From positions 161,823-225,822 of the forward strand of contig CAVOKN010000011.1 of assembly GCA_963696505.1 (NCBI GenBank): a stretch of 64,000 nt of DNA. Reading direction: 5' to 3'. Position 1 is the first letter of the stretch. Each line of letters starts with the position of its first letter. The notes under the pieces are model-generated. The model did no database searches, was not told the DNA's origin, and saw only the letters and a list, made by a program, of their open reading frames with translations. The position numbers and the translations under genes were made by a program. The stretch is from CAVOKN01 sp963696505. Its GTDB lineage: Bacteria > Pseudomonadota > Gammaproteobacteria > Burkholderiales > Rhodocyclaceae. Shown here one piece after another: positions 1 to 8,829 of the stretch.

Positions 1-742
1 GAGAAGCACGGCATCCCTGTCGAGATGAAACACAAGGCCGGCGGCAGCCCCTATTCGATGGACGCCAACCTGCTGCACATCTCCTACGAGGGGCGGGTGC
101 TGGAAGACCCATCTCAAGAATCCGAGGAGGACATGTGGCGCTGGACGGTGTCGCCGGAGAAGGCGCCGGACGCAGCGGAGTACATCGAACTCGGCTACGC
201 AGCACGGCGACATCGTCGCGATCAATGGCCAGGCGATGAGCCCGGCCCAGGTGCTGACCGAACTCAACCGCCTCGGCGGCAAGCACGGCATCGGCCGCCT
301 CGACCTGGTGGAGAACCGCTACGTCGGCATGAAGTCGCGCGGCTGCTACGAAACCCCCGGCGGCACCATCATGCTCAGGGCGCACCGCGCTATCGAGTCG
401 CTGTGCCTGGACCGCGAGGTGGCCCACCTCAAGGACGACCTGATGCCGCGTTACGCCAGCCTGGTGTACAACGGCTACTGGTGGAGCCCTGAGCGCAAGG
501 CGATCCAGGTGCTGATCGACCACACCCAGCAGCAGGTGAATGGAACCGTGCGGCTGAAGCTCTACAAGGGCAACGTGATCGTCGCCGGGCGCCAGTCCGC
601 GTCCGACTCGCTGTTCGACCCCACCATCGCCACCTTCGAGGACGACGCCGGCGCCTACAACCAGGCGGACGCCGCCGGCTTCATCCGCCTCAATGCGCTG
701 CGCATGCGCATCGCCGCCAACCTCGCCCGCAAGAAAGGCTGA
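1..742 (+). CDS. argG: Argininosuccinate synthase, C-terminal part, one frameshift
   Basis: ATP-dependent ligation of citrulline and aspartate to argininosuccinate (arginine biosynthesis, cytosol). The window opens inside the gene, so the N-terminal half lies to the left. The first reading frame (from base 1) gives the ArgG signatures GGSPYSMDANLLHISYEG and MWRWTVSPE. After about base 198 the homology continues in another frame, with AINGQAMSPAQVLTELN, GKHGIGRLDLVENRYVGMKS and RGCYETPGGTI, to a stop at 742. Reading the tyrosine codon at 196-198 and skipping one base at about 199 restores continuous ArgG sequence. A one-base insertion or sequencing error is therefore the simplest explanation. 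ppnP starts 2 bases after the stop, which suggests co-transcription. Confidence 0.9.
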
Positions 743-744
743 GC

Positions 745-1068
745 ATGTCCCAGTTCGACAACGTTTCGGTGGTCAAGAAGGCCAACATCTATTTCGACGG
801 CAAGTGCGTCAGCCACACCGTGCTGTTCCCCGACGGCACGCGCAAGACCGTCGGCATTGTTTTCCCCTCCACGCTCACCTTCAACACCGGCGCGCCGGAG
901 GTGATGGAACTGAACGCCGGCCGCTGCCGCATCCGCCTCGAGGGCCAGGATGGGCAAATGGGCGAGTGGACGACCTACGGCGGCGGCGAGCGCTTCTCGG
1001 TGCCGGGCAACTCCAGCTTCGACATCGAGACGCTCGAAACGCTCGATTACGTCTGTCATTTCGGCTGA
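745..1068 (+). CDS. ppnP: Pyrimidine/purine nucleoside phosphorylase (DUF1255)
   Basis: Small cupin-fold protein of 107 residues, the usual length of the YaiE/PpnP family. The family phosphorolyses several nucleosides to free base plus ribose 1-phosphate (nucleoside salvage). Family marks seen are NIYFDGKCVSHTV near the start, the central TFNTGAPEVMEL and the C-terminal ERFSVPGNSSFDIE followed by YVCHFG. The start codon lies 2 bases after the argG stop, and yajQ begins 4 bases after its own stop, so the three genes probably share a transcript. The family assignment is firm. Substrate preference cannot be read from sequence. Confidence 0.88.
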   Translation: MSQFDNVSVVKKANIYFDGKCVSHTVLFPDGTRKTVGIVFPSTLTFNTGAPEVMELNAGRCRIRLEGQDGQMGEWTTYGGGERFSVPGNSSFDIETLETLDYVCHFG

Positions 1069-1072
1069 GGCT

Positions 1073-1558
1073 ATGCCGTCCTTCGACATCGTTTCCGAGG
1101 TGGACCAGGTCGAGCTGCGCAACGCGGTGGACCAGGCCAACAAAGAGATCGCCAACCGCTTCGACTTCAAGGGCTCGGACGCCCGCATCGAGCAGGGCGA
1201 CAAGCTGCTGACCCTCTACGCCGACGACGAGTTCAAGCTCGGCCAGGTCTATGACATCCTCACCGCCAAGTTCGCCAAGCGCGGCGTGGATGTGCGCTGC
1301 ATGGAGCGGGGCAAGCCGGACAAGGTGAGCGGCAACAAGGTCAAGGAAGAGATCAAGGTCAAGGTCGGCATCGAGACCGAACTGGGCAAGAAGATCGTGC
1401 GCCTGATCAAGGACGCCAAGCTCAAGGTCCAGGCGACGATACAGGGCGACGCAGTGCGCGTCACCGGCGCCAAGAAGGATCTGCTGCAGGAGGCGATCGC
1501 GCTGGTGAAGAAGTCGGTCGCCGACGTGCCTCTGCAGTACCAGAACTTCCGCGACTGA
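1073..1558 (+). CDS. yajQ: YajQ family nucleotide-binding protein
   Basis: A protein of 161 residues, the normal YajQ length, starting MPSFDIVSEVD, which is a hallmark of the family. It also has NRFDFKGSDARIEQGD and the C-terminal VTGAKKDLLQEAIALVK repeat. YajQ has two ferredoxin-like domains. Homologues bind cyclic di-GMP or other nucleotides and some act with transcription factors, so a cytosolic signalling or RNA/nucleotide-binding role is likely but not proven here. The ATG at 1073 is chosen because it gives the conserved N-terminus. A longer upstream reading in the same frame would overlap ppnP and lacks homology. It is the last gene of the argG-ppnP-yajQ group. Confidence 0.92.
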   Translation: MPSFDIVSEVDQVELRNAVDQANKEIANRFDFKGSDARIEQGDKLLTLYADDEFKLGQVYDILTAKFAKRGVDVRCMERGKPDKVSGNKVKEEIKVKVGIETELGKKIVRLIKDAKLKVQATIQGDAVRVTGAKKDLLQEAIALVKKSVADVPLQYQNFRD

Positions 1559-2030
1559 ACCCAGTTTGGGGGCGTAGGTCAGGTTGCGAAGCTACCTGAC
1601 ACGGCGGACCCCGGATCGTCAGGGCACGCTGCGCGCACCCTGACCCCATCCATGTTCTCCACCTTTTCGGAAGCGGTTCCGCCGGGTGTCTGCCTGAGTC
1701 TTGCCACAGCGGGACTTAGGCGTCCGGCACTGAAACGCGCGTGGCGCTCAGGGGAGCGAGGGTGGCGCATACCCGTTCGTCCGGTGTCGCTCGCCTTCGT
1801 GACGCTCGTCGCGGCAAGCTTGCCGGCGGCAGTTCGGCCACTGCGGTCCGCCGAGATGCCGGCAGGAATCAGGGCTACGACCGCTTCCGGGTATTAGCCC
1901 CGGCGTTGGCTTGCGGCCACTTCCTGTCATCCGCGCGCCCCTGAGCCGACGCTCGCTACGACCGGTCTCAAGGTACAGCGGACACCACCCGGCGTCGCGC
2001 ACGCACTGCCGCAATTGCCAACGCCGCTTG
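1559..2030. other. Gene-free stretch with two short hairpins
   Basis: No convincing coding sequence is seen. Two adjacent inverted repeats follow yajQ. GGTCAGGT pairs with ACCTGAC (1577-1600), and GTCAGGG pairs with CCCTGAC around a GC-rich middle (1618-1644). Both lie in the position of a transcription end, but neither is followed by a clear T-run. They resemble the interspersed palindromes found elsewhere in this window. The rest, to the tumA stop at 2031, shows nothing recognisable. Confidence 0.5.
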
Positions 2031-2378
2031 TCATGCAGCGGCCTGAAGCGTGAAGTTAACATGAACGGCATCGAAGGGGAAAACGAATCCCTCCTCGATC
2101 CGATCGAGCACTCCCGCCAGAAGCAGCGCGTGGACATCTGCGTGCACACCCTTCACATCGCGACCGACGCGTCGCGCAATTTCGCGAAGCGCCAGCGGAC
2201 CCGCCCCGGCCATCGCGCGCAGAATCGCCAGGCGATTGGGTGCGAGTACGCGCCATAGCAGTTCCGGAGACGCGAAGTCGATGCGCGCCCCGGCCCGCTC
2301 CGACTTGCCCCGCATCGCCTGCGACAGCCGAGCCTTTACCCCAGCCAAGGAAGCCACCCCGATCGTTACCACTTTCAT
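2031..2378 (-). CDS. tumA: Antitoxin/HTH regulator of a TumE-type pair
   Basis: Protein of 115 residues with a winged-helix core: LLWRVLAPNRLAILRAMAG, then LALREIARRVGRDVKGVHAD and VHALLLAGVLDRIEEG. This matches the HTH partner encoded directly after TumE-family toxins. It should neutralise the toxin and autoregulate the operon. The ATG at 2378 is preferred over an upstream in-frame GTG because it overlaps the toxin stop as ATGA, which is typical translational coupling. The name rests on gene order and HTH architecture. Activity is inferred. Confidence 0.7.
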   Translation of the reverse strand: MKVVTIGVASLAGVKARLSQAMRGKSERAGARIDFASPELLWRVLAPNRLAILRAMAGAGPLALREIARRVGRDVKGVHADVHALLLAGVLDRIEEGFVFPFDAVHVNFTLQAAA

Positions 2379-2662
2379 TCCTTCTGCTCCCACGCGGCCA
2401 CGTCCGCCCAGAAATCGACCTGCAGAACATCCAGGGAACGGAAACGGTATGCCCGTTCACGACCGCCAACGTGCCGATGATCACCTTTCCCCGCCTCGTT
2501 GTCGTATCTAACGACGCAGGCACCATCGACGACATAGGCGAGCCGGTATTTGAGATTGTGGGTGCACCCCACAACGGGTTCGTTCAGGCGCCAAATCACC
2601 AGCTCGACGAACGACCTCTCGTCCAGCGCAAATCTCTGCGCCAGAAGGGATTCCGCATCCAT
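2375..2662 (-). CDS. tumE: TumE-family toxin (DUF6516)
   Basis: About 95 residues beginning MDAESLLAQRFAL. It carries family features VELVIWRLNEPV, HNLKYRLAYVVDG, VRYDNEAGKGDHRH and ERAYRFRSLDVLQVDF. The KGDHRHVGGRE block is the most conserved part of DUF6516/TumE proteins, described as toxins of type II toxin-antitoxin modules paired with an HTH antitoxin. Toxin-first order with a 4-base overlap to the antitoxin fits the family. The ATG at 2662 gives the conserved MDAE start. A TTG 12 codons upstream would sit on the apparent -35 box and is unlikely. Confidence 0.75.
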   Translation of the reverse strand: MDAESLLAQRFALDERSFVELVIWRLNEPVVGCTHNLKYRLAYVVDGACVVRYDNEAGKGDHRHVGGRERAYRFRSLDVLQVDFWADVAAWEQKE

Positions 2663-2669
2663 GTTGTAA

Positions 2670-2698
2670 ATGTTGCCAACAAACTGCCGTGTTGTCAA
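2670..2698 (-). promoter_or_regulatory. Candidate promoter of the tumE-tumA operon
   Basis: On the minus strand a perfect TTGACA (2698-2693) is followed after 17-18 bases by a weak -10 element (CAACAT/AACATT, about 2675-2669). The tumE ATG begins only about 8 bases downstream, so transcription starting from this promoter would give an almost leaderless message. Position and the -35 match support the call. The -10 is poor. Confidence 0.35.
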
Positions 2699-3340
2699 GA
2701 TTTACAACGACGGCCGAACTCAACGTGCCTCGAACCGGCGCAGGCGCTAACGCGGCGAGCGACCGGTGAGTGAGGTGGACCGGTCACTGGATCAGAAGAT
2801 CGCCGATCTGGGGAAGGGGTCGACAGTTGCCGATGGCATGATGGGGAGCTGACGTTCGATGCCACGTTGGCCCAAAGGTCCGTTGACTGCCGGATACCTG
2901 CCGTTCGCTCGACGCGTTGTCTGACCGGATTGGCCGAGTGAGAGTCGCCGAAACTGCGTTGGGGCATGACAGCTTCACATCCGTGAATTGCCATTGACGG
3001 TAAGGGGATTCCAATCGTTGGTCAGAGTCGAAGGCCGCCAGCCGTGCGCAATGTTGTGTCCTGTGCCAGACCCTGATCAAGGAGGCGCTGGCTGGAATGT
3101 TGGGGCTAGAGACGGAGCAACTGACTCGGCAGTTGATTCGAAAGATTGTTCTAGAAGAGTCGGCAGCCCACCATTGTGATGTGGTTCTCCATGGCGTCCC
3201 CTTACGGTTCGGCAGGCTCTTGCGACTGCCGGGGAAGTGCTGGAGCCGGTCCCGCGCAGTCATGCGCGGTAATGCGATTCGCAACGGGCGCCACCGCAAT
3301 AATTGCAATTGAAACAATATGGTGCGCATTCCGATGAAGC
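2699..3340. other. Gene-free stretch between toxin-antitoxin pair and DMT permease
   Basis: About 640 bases with no supported gene. Open frames on both strands are short, carry no recognisable motif and use A/T-richer codons than the neighbours. The lower G+C and lack of function suggest decayed, possibly foreign DNA next to the toxin-antitoxin module. No insertion-sequence ends could be identified by eye. Confidence 0.4.
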
Positions 3341-4216
3341 CTACGAACTCGCCCTTCGCGCGAGCCAGATTCCCGCCAGCACGATCGCGCCGCCCAGCGC
3401 CTGCGTCCCGGTGAGTGCCTCGCCGAGGATGGCCCAGGCGAACACCGCTGCCATCACTGGCTGCACCAGCAGCCCCACCGACGAGAACGCCGCCGGCAGG
3501 TGGGCCAGCGCATAGGTGATCAGTCCCTGGCCGAGCAACTGGGCGATCAGGGTGAGCAGCAGCAGCGTGCCCCAGCCCTGTGCGGTCGCCGGCCAGATCA
3601 CTTCCCCCGAAAGCAGCATGAAAGGGAAAAGCGTGGCGGCGGTGACGCTTGCGCCCACCGCGAGCAGCCCGGCGGTGGGCCAGGCGCTGCGGGCGCGGGA
3701 CACCGCCAGCAGGTAGCCGGCGTAGCTCACCGCCGCCACGACCGCCAGCAGGTCGCCGAGCAACTGGCGCGGGCTGGCGGCGAGGCTGGCCTGCACCAGC
3801 AGCGCCGCCCCTGCCATTGCCAGGAGCATGGCGATCCAGAAGCTCGCCCGCGCCCGCTGGCCGAAGATCAGCCAGGCGCCCAGCGTCACGAACACCGGCG
3901 CGGTATTCACCAGCAGCGTCGAGTTGGCGACCGGTGTCAGCACGATGGAGAGGTGCCAGATGCCCAGATCGCCGGCGAAGAACACGCCCGCCAGCAGCAG
4001 CGGCGCGCGCGGCCGGGCGCGGCCGGCGGGAGGCGCTCCGCGGGGACTGACTTTCAACCACCATAGCCAGGCGAAGGGCAGGGACAGCAGCACGCGCCAG
4101 AAGGCCGTGGCCACCGGGCCGGTCTCCGCCAGCCGCACGAAGATCGGCGCGCTGGCGATGGCGACGGCACCGCCGATCAGCGCCACCGTCGCGATGAGCC
4201 GCGGCGCGGCGCTCAC
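3341..4216 (-). CDS. DMT superfamily permease (EamA, ten-helix)
   Basis: Inner-membrane protein of 291 residues made of two EamA repeats, each of about five hydrophobic segments. The first repeat begins ATVALIGGAVAIASAPIFVRL and ends in GAALLVQASL. The second begins LLGDLLAVVAAVSYAGYLLAV and ends IVLAGIWLARR. It probably exports or exchanges a small metabolite, but the substrate cannot be told. Translation starts at a GTG (4216) overlapping the stop of the channel gene as GTGA, so it is the third gene of an overlapping operon with the channel and the DUF2062 gene. One copy of the over-represented motif CTGACTTTC lies inside it (4047-4055). Confidence 0.85.
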   Translation of the reverse strand: MSAAPRLIATVALIGGAVAIASAPIFVRLAETGPVATAFWRVLLSLPFAWLWWLKVSPRGAPPAGRARPRAPLLLAGVFFAGDLGIWHLSIVLTPVANSTLLVNTAPVFVTLGAWLIFGQRARASFWIAMLLAMAGAALLVQASLAASPRQLLGDLLAVVAAVSYAGYLLAVSRARSAWPTAGLLAVGASVTAATLFPFMLLSGEVIWPATAQGWGTLLLLTLIAQLLGQGLITYALAHLPAAFSSVGLLVQPVMAAVFAWAILGEALTGTQALGGAIVLAGIWLARRASS

Positions 4217-5283
4217 TCCCCGAAACGCAGCGAGGCTTCGATGCGCATGCGTCCCAGCGGGGTGGTCATCGCAACCACGGTGAAGCCCGCCTGCAACTGG
4301 AAGTCCGGCGCCGGATTGAACTCCCAGCCGTCTTCGGTGCGGATCGCCAGCAACACGTAGTCCGGATCCTTGAGGCGCAGCGTCGCGAGCGCCCGCGGCG
4401 TGAAATCTTCGGGCACCGCCACTTCCTCCAGCCGCAGCCGGTGTTCGGAGCGCAGCATCTCGTCGAGAAAGGACACGACATGGGGGCGGATCATCGACGA
4501 TGCGATGCGCATGCCGCCGGTGAAGTCGGGCGAGACCACGGTGTCGGCGCCGGCCTTGCGGATCTTCTCGATGTTGCGCGTCTCGTGGCAGCGTGCGACG
4601 ACGCGGACGCGCGGATTGAGCTGCTTGGCGGTGAGCGTGATCATCAGGTTGAGGCTGTCGTCGCCGGTGACGGCGAACACGCCCCGGGCGTCGCCGATGT
4701 CCGCCGCCAGCAATACGTCGTCGTCGCTGGCGTCTCCCTGGAGGTAGAGCAGGCCGGGCAGACGTTCTCTCTGCGCCGCGAGTTGCGCCTCTTCGGTGTC
4801 GACGGCGACGAAGTGGCGGTTGGTAGTGGTCAGCTCGTTGGCGACGTTCAGTCCCACCCGGCCGAAGCCGCAGATGATGAAGTGCTGGCGGAGCTTCTTG
4901 ATCTGCTTTTCCATGCGGCGTCTCCGGAACGTGTAGTCGAGGTCGCTTTCGAGAAAGAAGACCGTCAGGCTGGTGAACAGGAAAGTCAGTGCCCCGAAGC
5001 CGGCGACCGCCAGCATCCCGGCGAACATCCGCTCGGGGAACGTGTCCAGGGGCACGATCTCGCCGTAGCCGACGGTGGTGATCGTGATCATGGCCATGTG
5101 TATGGCATCGGACAGTCTCGGATGGGGATCGGCGCCGAAATAGAAGCCGGCGCTTCCCAGTACTACCATGCCGACCAGGGCGAGGGCCGCGACATAGATC
5201 CTGATCAGGATGCGCGGCAACTGGGTCGGGCGCGCCTTGCGCAGGGCGGCACGTCGGCGCCGGCGGGGCAGGCGGATCTTCAT
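4213..5283 (-). CDS. RCK-type potassium channel / TrkA-N protein
   Basis: Protein of 356 residues. It has a basic N-terminal tail (MKIRLPRRRRR), a first membrane helix at about 25-50 and a pore helix with the potassium selectivity filter TITTVGYGEIVP at about 80. A second helix (AVAGFGALTFLFTSLTVFFLE) follows, then a cytosolic RCK/TrkA-N domain starting HFIICGFGRVGLNVANEL, whose GxGxxG loop binds NAD(H) or another nucleotide. The last ~70 residues fit a TrkA-C domain. The architecture is that of two-helix MthK/KefC-like ligand-gated potassium channels. The start ATG overlaps the stop of the upstream DUF2062 gene (ATGA), and its own stop overlaps the DMT permease start. Confidence 0.88.
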   Translation of the reverse strand: MKIRLPRRRRRAALRKARPTQLPRILIRIYVAALALVGMVVLGSAGFYFGADPHPRLSDAIHMAMITITTVGYGEIVPLDTFPERMFAGMLAVAGFGALTFLFTSLTVFFLESDLDYTFRRRRMEKQIKKLRQHFIICGFGRVGLNVANELTTTNRHFVAVDTEEAQLAAQRERLPGLLYLQGDASDDDVLLAADIGDARGVFAVTGDDSLNLMITLTAKQLNPRVRVVARCHETRNIEKIRKAGADTVVSPDFTGGMRIASSMIRPHVVSFLDEMLRSEHRLRLEEVAVPEDFTPRALATLRLKDPDYVLLAIRTEDGWEFNPAPDFQLQAGFTVVAMTTPLGRMRIEASLRFGE

Positions 5284-5816
5284 GGCTTGCGGCGCTTGCG
5301 GCGATGCCAGGCGCGGATCAGATAGACGCGCCAGACGCTCCACACCAGGAAGTAACCCGCCGCCGCGAGGCTGCCGGCGAGTATCGGCAGGCCCAGGGCC
5401 AGCGGTTTGCCCAGACCCAACATCCAGTCGAACGACGCTTCCATCCAGGGGCCGAAATGGGGCCACTCGAACTCGGGGGGCGCGACGAACTCGCTGCCGT
5501 CTCCGAGAAGCAGCCGTCCGATCTGGTAGGCCACGAAGTAGATCGGGACGATGGTCAGCGGATTGGTGTAGAGCGTCGCCACCAGCGCCACCGGCAGATT
5601 CACCTTGAATATGACCGCAAGGATCGTCGCCGCGAGCATCTGCAGCGGCCCCGGAACCAGGCCGCAGAACAGGCCCACCGCCACGCCGCCTGCCGCCGAA
5701 TGGCGGTTCAGGTGCCACAGCCGGGGGTGGAGCAGGGTGTCGCCGAAGATGGCGAGCCAGCGATTGGAGCGGACTGCGTCGTGATCCGGGATATAGCGTT
5801 TGAGGTGCTTGCGCAT
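5280..5816 (-). CDS. DUF2062 membrane protein
   Basis: Protein of 178 residues with the DUF2062 pattern. An N-terminal LHPRLWHLNRHSAAGGVAVGLF precedes CGLVPGPLQMLAATILAVIF. YTNPLTIVPIYFVAYQIG follows, and the last helix ends in a basic tail RRKRRKP. These small inner-membrane proteins have no established biochemical function. Here the gene is first in a three-gene overlapping operon ahead of a potassium channel and a DMT permease, which hints at a role in envelope or ion homeostasis (inference). A divergent intergenic region separates it from comEC. Confidence 0.85.
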   Translation of the reverse strand: MRKHLKRYIPDHDAVRSNRWLAIFGDTLLHPRLWHLNRHSAAGGVAVGLFCGLVPGPLQMLAATILAVIFKVNLPVALVATLYTNPLTIVPIYFVAYQIGRLLLGDGSEFVAPPEFEWPHFGPWMEASFDWMLGLGKPLALGLPILAGSLAAAGYFLVWSVWRVYLIRAWHRRKRRKP

Positions 5817-6000
5817 GGTGGGGGGCGCGGCGCGCGATCCGGGATTCTAGCCCGGATGCGGCGCCCGGGTTGCGCTTGCGTGGCACGACATTCGGGTGAC
5901 AATGCGTTCGCCGCTCCCCGCGCCCGCCCGCCGAATCTCCTGCGCTTTGCTTCCTTTGGGACGGGAGGACGGCGAGCAAGTTCTTGCCGAAACACCCGAC

Positions 6001-8489
6001 ATGCGGATTGCGCTGCTCTCTTTTGCCTTCGGACTCGGCCTGGTCCAGTGGCTCGCCGGACTGCCTGAATGGCCCGTGCTTGCCGGCATTGCCGCTGCCG
6101 GCCTGGTGTCGGTGGCCGTGGCGGTATTGCTGCGCCAATCTGGTGGCCGGGTCTCCGATGACCCCCGCCCATGCCTGCGCTCAAACACCCACCCGCACGC
6201 GCGGGAGGCGGAGGGAGGGGGCGAACCCTGGCCGAAATCGCGCAACGGAGCAGCGCGTCGGCGCGTGGCCCTGAGCATCGCTGCACTGGGCATAGCCGCG
6301 CTCGGCTTCGGCTACGCCGCGGCCCGCGGCCAGTTGCGCCTCGCCGACCATCTGCCGGAGCAGAACGAAGGGCGGGACATCGCGGTGGTCGGCGTGGTCA
6401 GCGGCCTGCCGCAGGATTTCGAACGCGGCCAGCGCTTCGATTTCGATGTCGAGTGGTCTGACGTGCAGGTTCCGCGGCGCATCTCGCTCGCCTGGTACCG
6501 GGCGCCGCAGGCCCTTGCGCCCGAGGGCGGCGACGAGGCTGGCGAAGCCGGGTCACCGCCTTCCCGGGCGGTGCGTGCCGGCGAGCGCTGGCGGCTGACT
6601 TTGCGGCTCAAGCGCCCCCACGGCAGCCTCAACCCCCACGGCTTCGACTACGAGGGCTGGCTGTTCGAGCGCGGGGTGCGTGCCACCGGCTACGTGCGGC
6701 CGCGTCCCGAGCCGCAGCGCCTCGATGCCTTCGTGCTGCGCCCGGGGACGCTGGTGGAGCGACTGCGCGAGCGCATCCGCGAGCGCTTCCGCGCCGCGCT
6801 GCCGGACCGCGACTATGCCGGCGTTCTGGTCGCGCTGGCGGTCGGCGACCAGCGCGCCATCGAGTCGGTGCAATGGCAGCTCTTCGCCCGCACCGGCACC
6901 ACCCACTTGATGTCCATATCCGGTCTGCATGTGACGATGATCGCCGGCCTGCTCTACGCGCTCACCGCGGCCTTGTGGCGCCGCGTTCCGGCGCTGGCGC
7001 TACGGTTGCCGGCACAGCAGGCGGGCATCGCGGCGGGCTGGCTGGGCGCCTTTGCCTATACCTTGCTGTCCGGTTTCGGCGTTCCGTCGCAGCGCACGCT
7101 CTACATGCTGAGCGTGGTGGCTCTGGCGCTGTGGCTGCGCCGCACCACCGCGCCGGGCCGGGTGCTGCTGCTGGCGCTGACCGTGGTGCTGCTGATCGAT
7201 CCCTGGGCGGTGATGGCGCCGGGCTTCTGGCTGTCCTTCGGCGCGGTGGCGCTGCTGTTCTTCGTCGCCGCGGGCGACATCCTGCACCGCCACTGGTTGC
7301 GCGCCTGGCTCAGGGCGCAGTGGGCGGTGACCCTCGGGCTGGTGCCGGCGCTGCTCGCGCTGTTCCAGCAGTTCTCGCTGGTGTCGCCGCTCGCCAATGC
7401 CGTCGCCATTCCGGTGGTGAGCCTGGTGGTGACCCCCATGGCATTGCTCGCGGCGCTGTTGCCGCTGGCGCCGCTGCTGCAAGCGGCCCACGGGATCGTG
7501 GCGGTACTGATGGTCTTTCTGGACGGGCTCGGTTCGCTGCCCGCGGCGGTCTGGCAGCAAGCGGCGCCGGCGCCCTGGGCGGTGGCGCTGGCGCTCGTCG
7601 GCTGCGCCTGGCTGCTGCTGCCTGCCGCGTTTCCCTCCCGCTGGGCCGGCGCGGTGCTGCTGCTGCCGCTGCTGGCCACGCCGCCGCCGCGGCCGGCGCC
7701 CGGCGAGCTGCGGCTCACGGTGCTCGACGTGGGGCAGGGCCTCGCGGTGCATGCCCAGACCGCGGGCCACGACCTGATCTTCGACACCGTCCCCAGTTCT
7801 CGGCCGAGGCCGACAGCGGCGAGCGCATCATCCTGCCCTACCTCAGGGCCCTGGGCGTGTCGCGCCTCGACGGTCTCGTCGTCAGCCACGCCGACCGCGA
7901 CCACGCCGGCGGGGCCGCCAGCCTGCTCCAGGGGCTGGCTGTGGACTGGTTCGCCAGCTCGCTGCCGGATGCCGACCCGCTGCGCACGGCCCAGGTCGAA
8001 CACCGACGCTGCGAGGCGGGCCAGTCCTGGGCGTGGGACGGCGTGCGCTTCGAACTGCTGCACCCGACGCAGGCCGACTACGCCGCCCCGCCCGCGAAAA
8101 GCAACGAGCTGAGCTGCGTGCTGAAGCTGAGCGCGGCCGGCGGCAGCGTGCTACTGGGCGCGGACATCGACACGGCCACCGAGGCGCGCCTGCTCGAACG
8201 CGGCGCCCCGGTGCGCGCCGACCACTTCGTCGTGCCGCACCACGGCAGCCGCAGTTCGTCTTCGCCCGATTTCGTCGCGGCGGTGGGCGCGCAGCATGCG
8301 ATCGTCTCCGTGGGCTACCGCAGCCGCTTTGGCCACCCGCATCCCGACGTAATGGCGCGCTACGCGGCCAGCGGTGCGCGCATCCTGCGCACCGACCGCG
8401 ATGGCGCCGTGACGCTGGAACTGACTCCCGCGGCGACGACGGTGCTGCGCGAACGCGAGCGTTCGAGACGCTACTGGCATGCCCCGTAG
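6001..8489 (+). CDS. comEC: ComEC/Rec2 DNA-uptake channel, one frameshift
   Basis: Inner-membrane channel that carries single-stranded DNA into the cytosol during natural transformation. An N-terminal DUF4131-like region follows MRIALLSFAFGLGLVQ. The Competence domain contains HLMSISGLHVTMIAGL and many helices. A metallo-beta-lactamase-like domain starts LTVLDVGQGLAVHAQ, with VVSHADRDHAGG and VPHHGSRSSS. The frame breaks at about 7788-7790, just after DLIFDT. The next frame continues PQFSAEADSGERIILPYLRA to the stop at 8489, and adding one base restores the expected DTGPQF. A real mutation would remove the catalytic-type domain. The ATG at 6001 fits family starts best, although upstream in-frame starts exist. 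Confidence 0.85.
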
Positions 8490-8585
8490 GCTGCGCCGCG
8501 CGCACCAGCCGGACTGAACGCGGATGAAGGGGTGAGGCTCGAATGTTCTTGGCCGTGCCGCGGCCGTGCGTGTTGGCGGAGCGGT

Positions 8586-8760
8586 CAGGGCAATCGCATG
8601 AACGTCACAAGATCGTTCCCTCGCCCCGCTTGCGGGGAGAGGGCCAGGGTGAGGGGCGTTCTTGTCGCTAGATGTACGGTGCGGGCCATGCTCGACACCC
8701 CTCACCCCAGCCCTCTCCCCCGATTCCGGGGGAGAGGGAGTGATTCATGCGATTGCCCTG
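8586..8760. repeat. 175-bp near-palindromic element (MITE/REP-like)
   Basis: The outer arms are perfect 17-bp inverted repeats (8586-8602 and 8744-8760). Inside them, a block reading GGGAGAGGGCCAGGGTGAGG (from about 8636) is nearly complementary to the CCTCACCCCAGCCCTCTCCC block at about 8700-8720. Each side also holds its own small hairpin. The whole stretch can fold into one long cruciform or RNA stem between comEC and the hydrolase gene. Similar CCCTCACCC-type fragments recur near 19510 and 20415, so this looks like an interspersed repeat family. Confidence 0.7.
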
Positions 8761-8829
8761 GCGGAGCGGTGCGCGCCACGGCTCGGCCGATGGATCGGTT
8801 AGACTCTGCGCCTCTTGCCCGGAGCCAAG

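Noticed and set aside
1652..1944. Short plus-strand frames after yajQ
   Set aside because: There is no ribosome-binding site, no motif and no agreement of codon use. They lie in hairpin-rich non-coding sequence.
2784..3340. Extension of a minus-strand frame beyond the DMT permease as a large gene
   Set aside because: The upper part is antisense or off-frame to the permease and the lower part has no recognisable protein.
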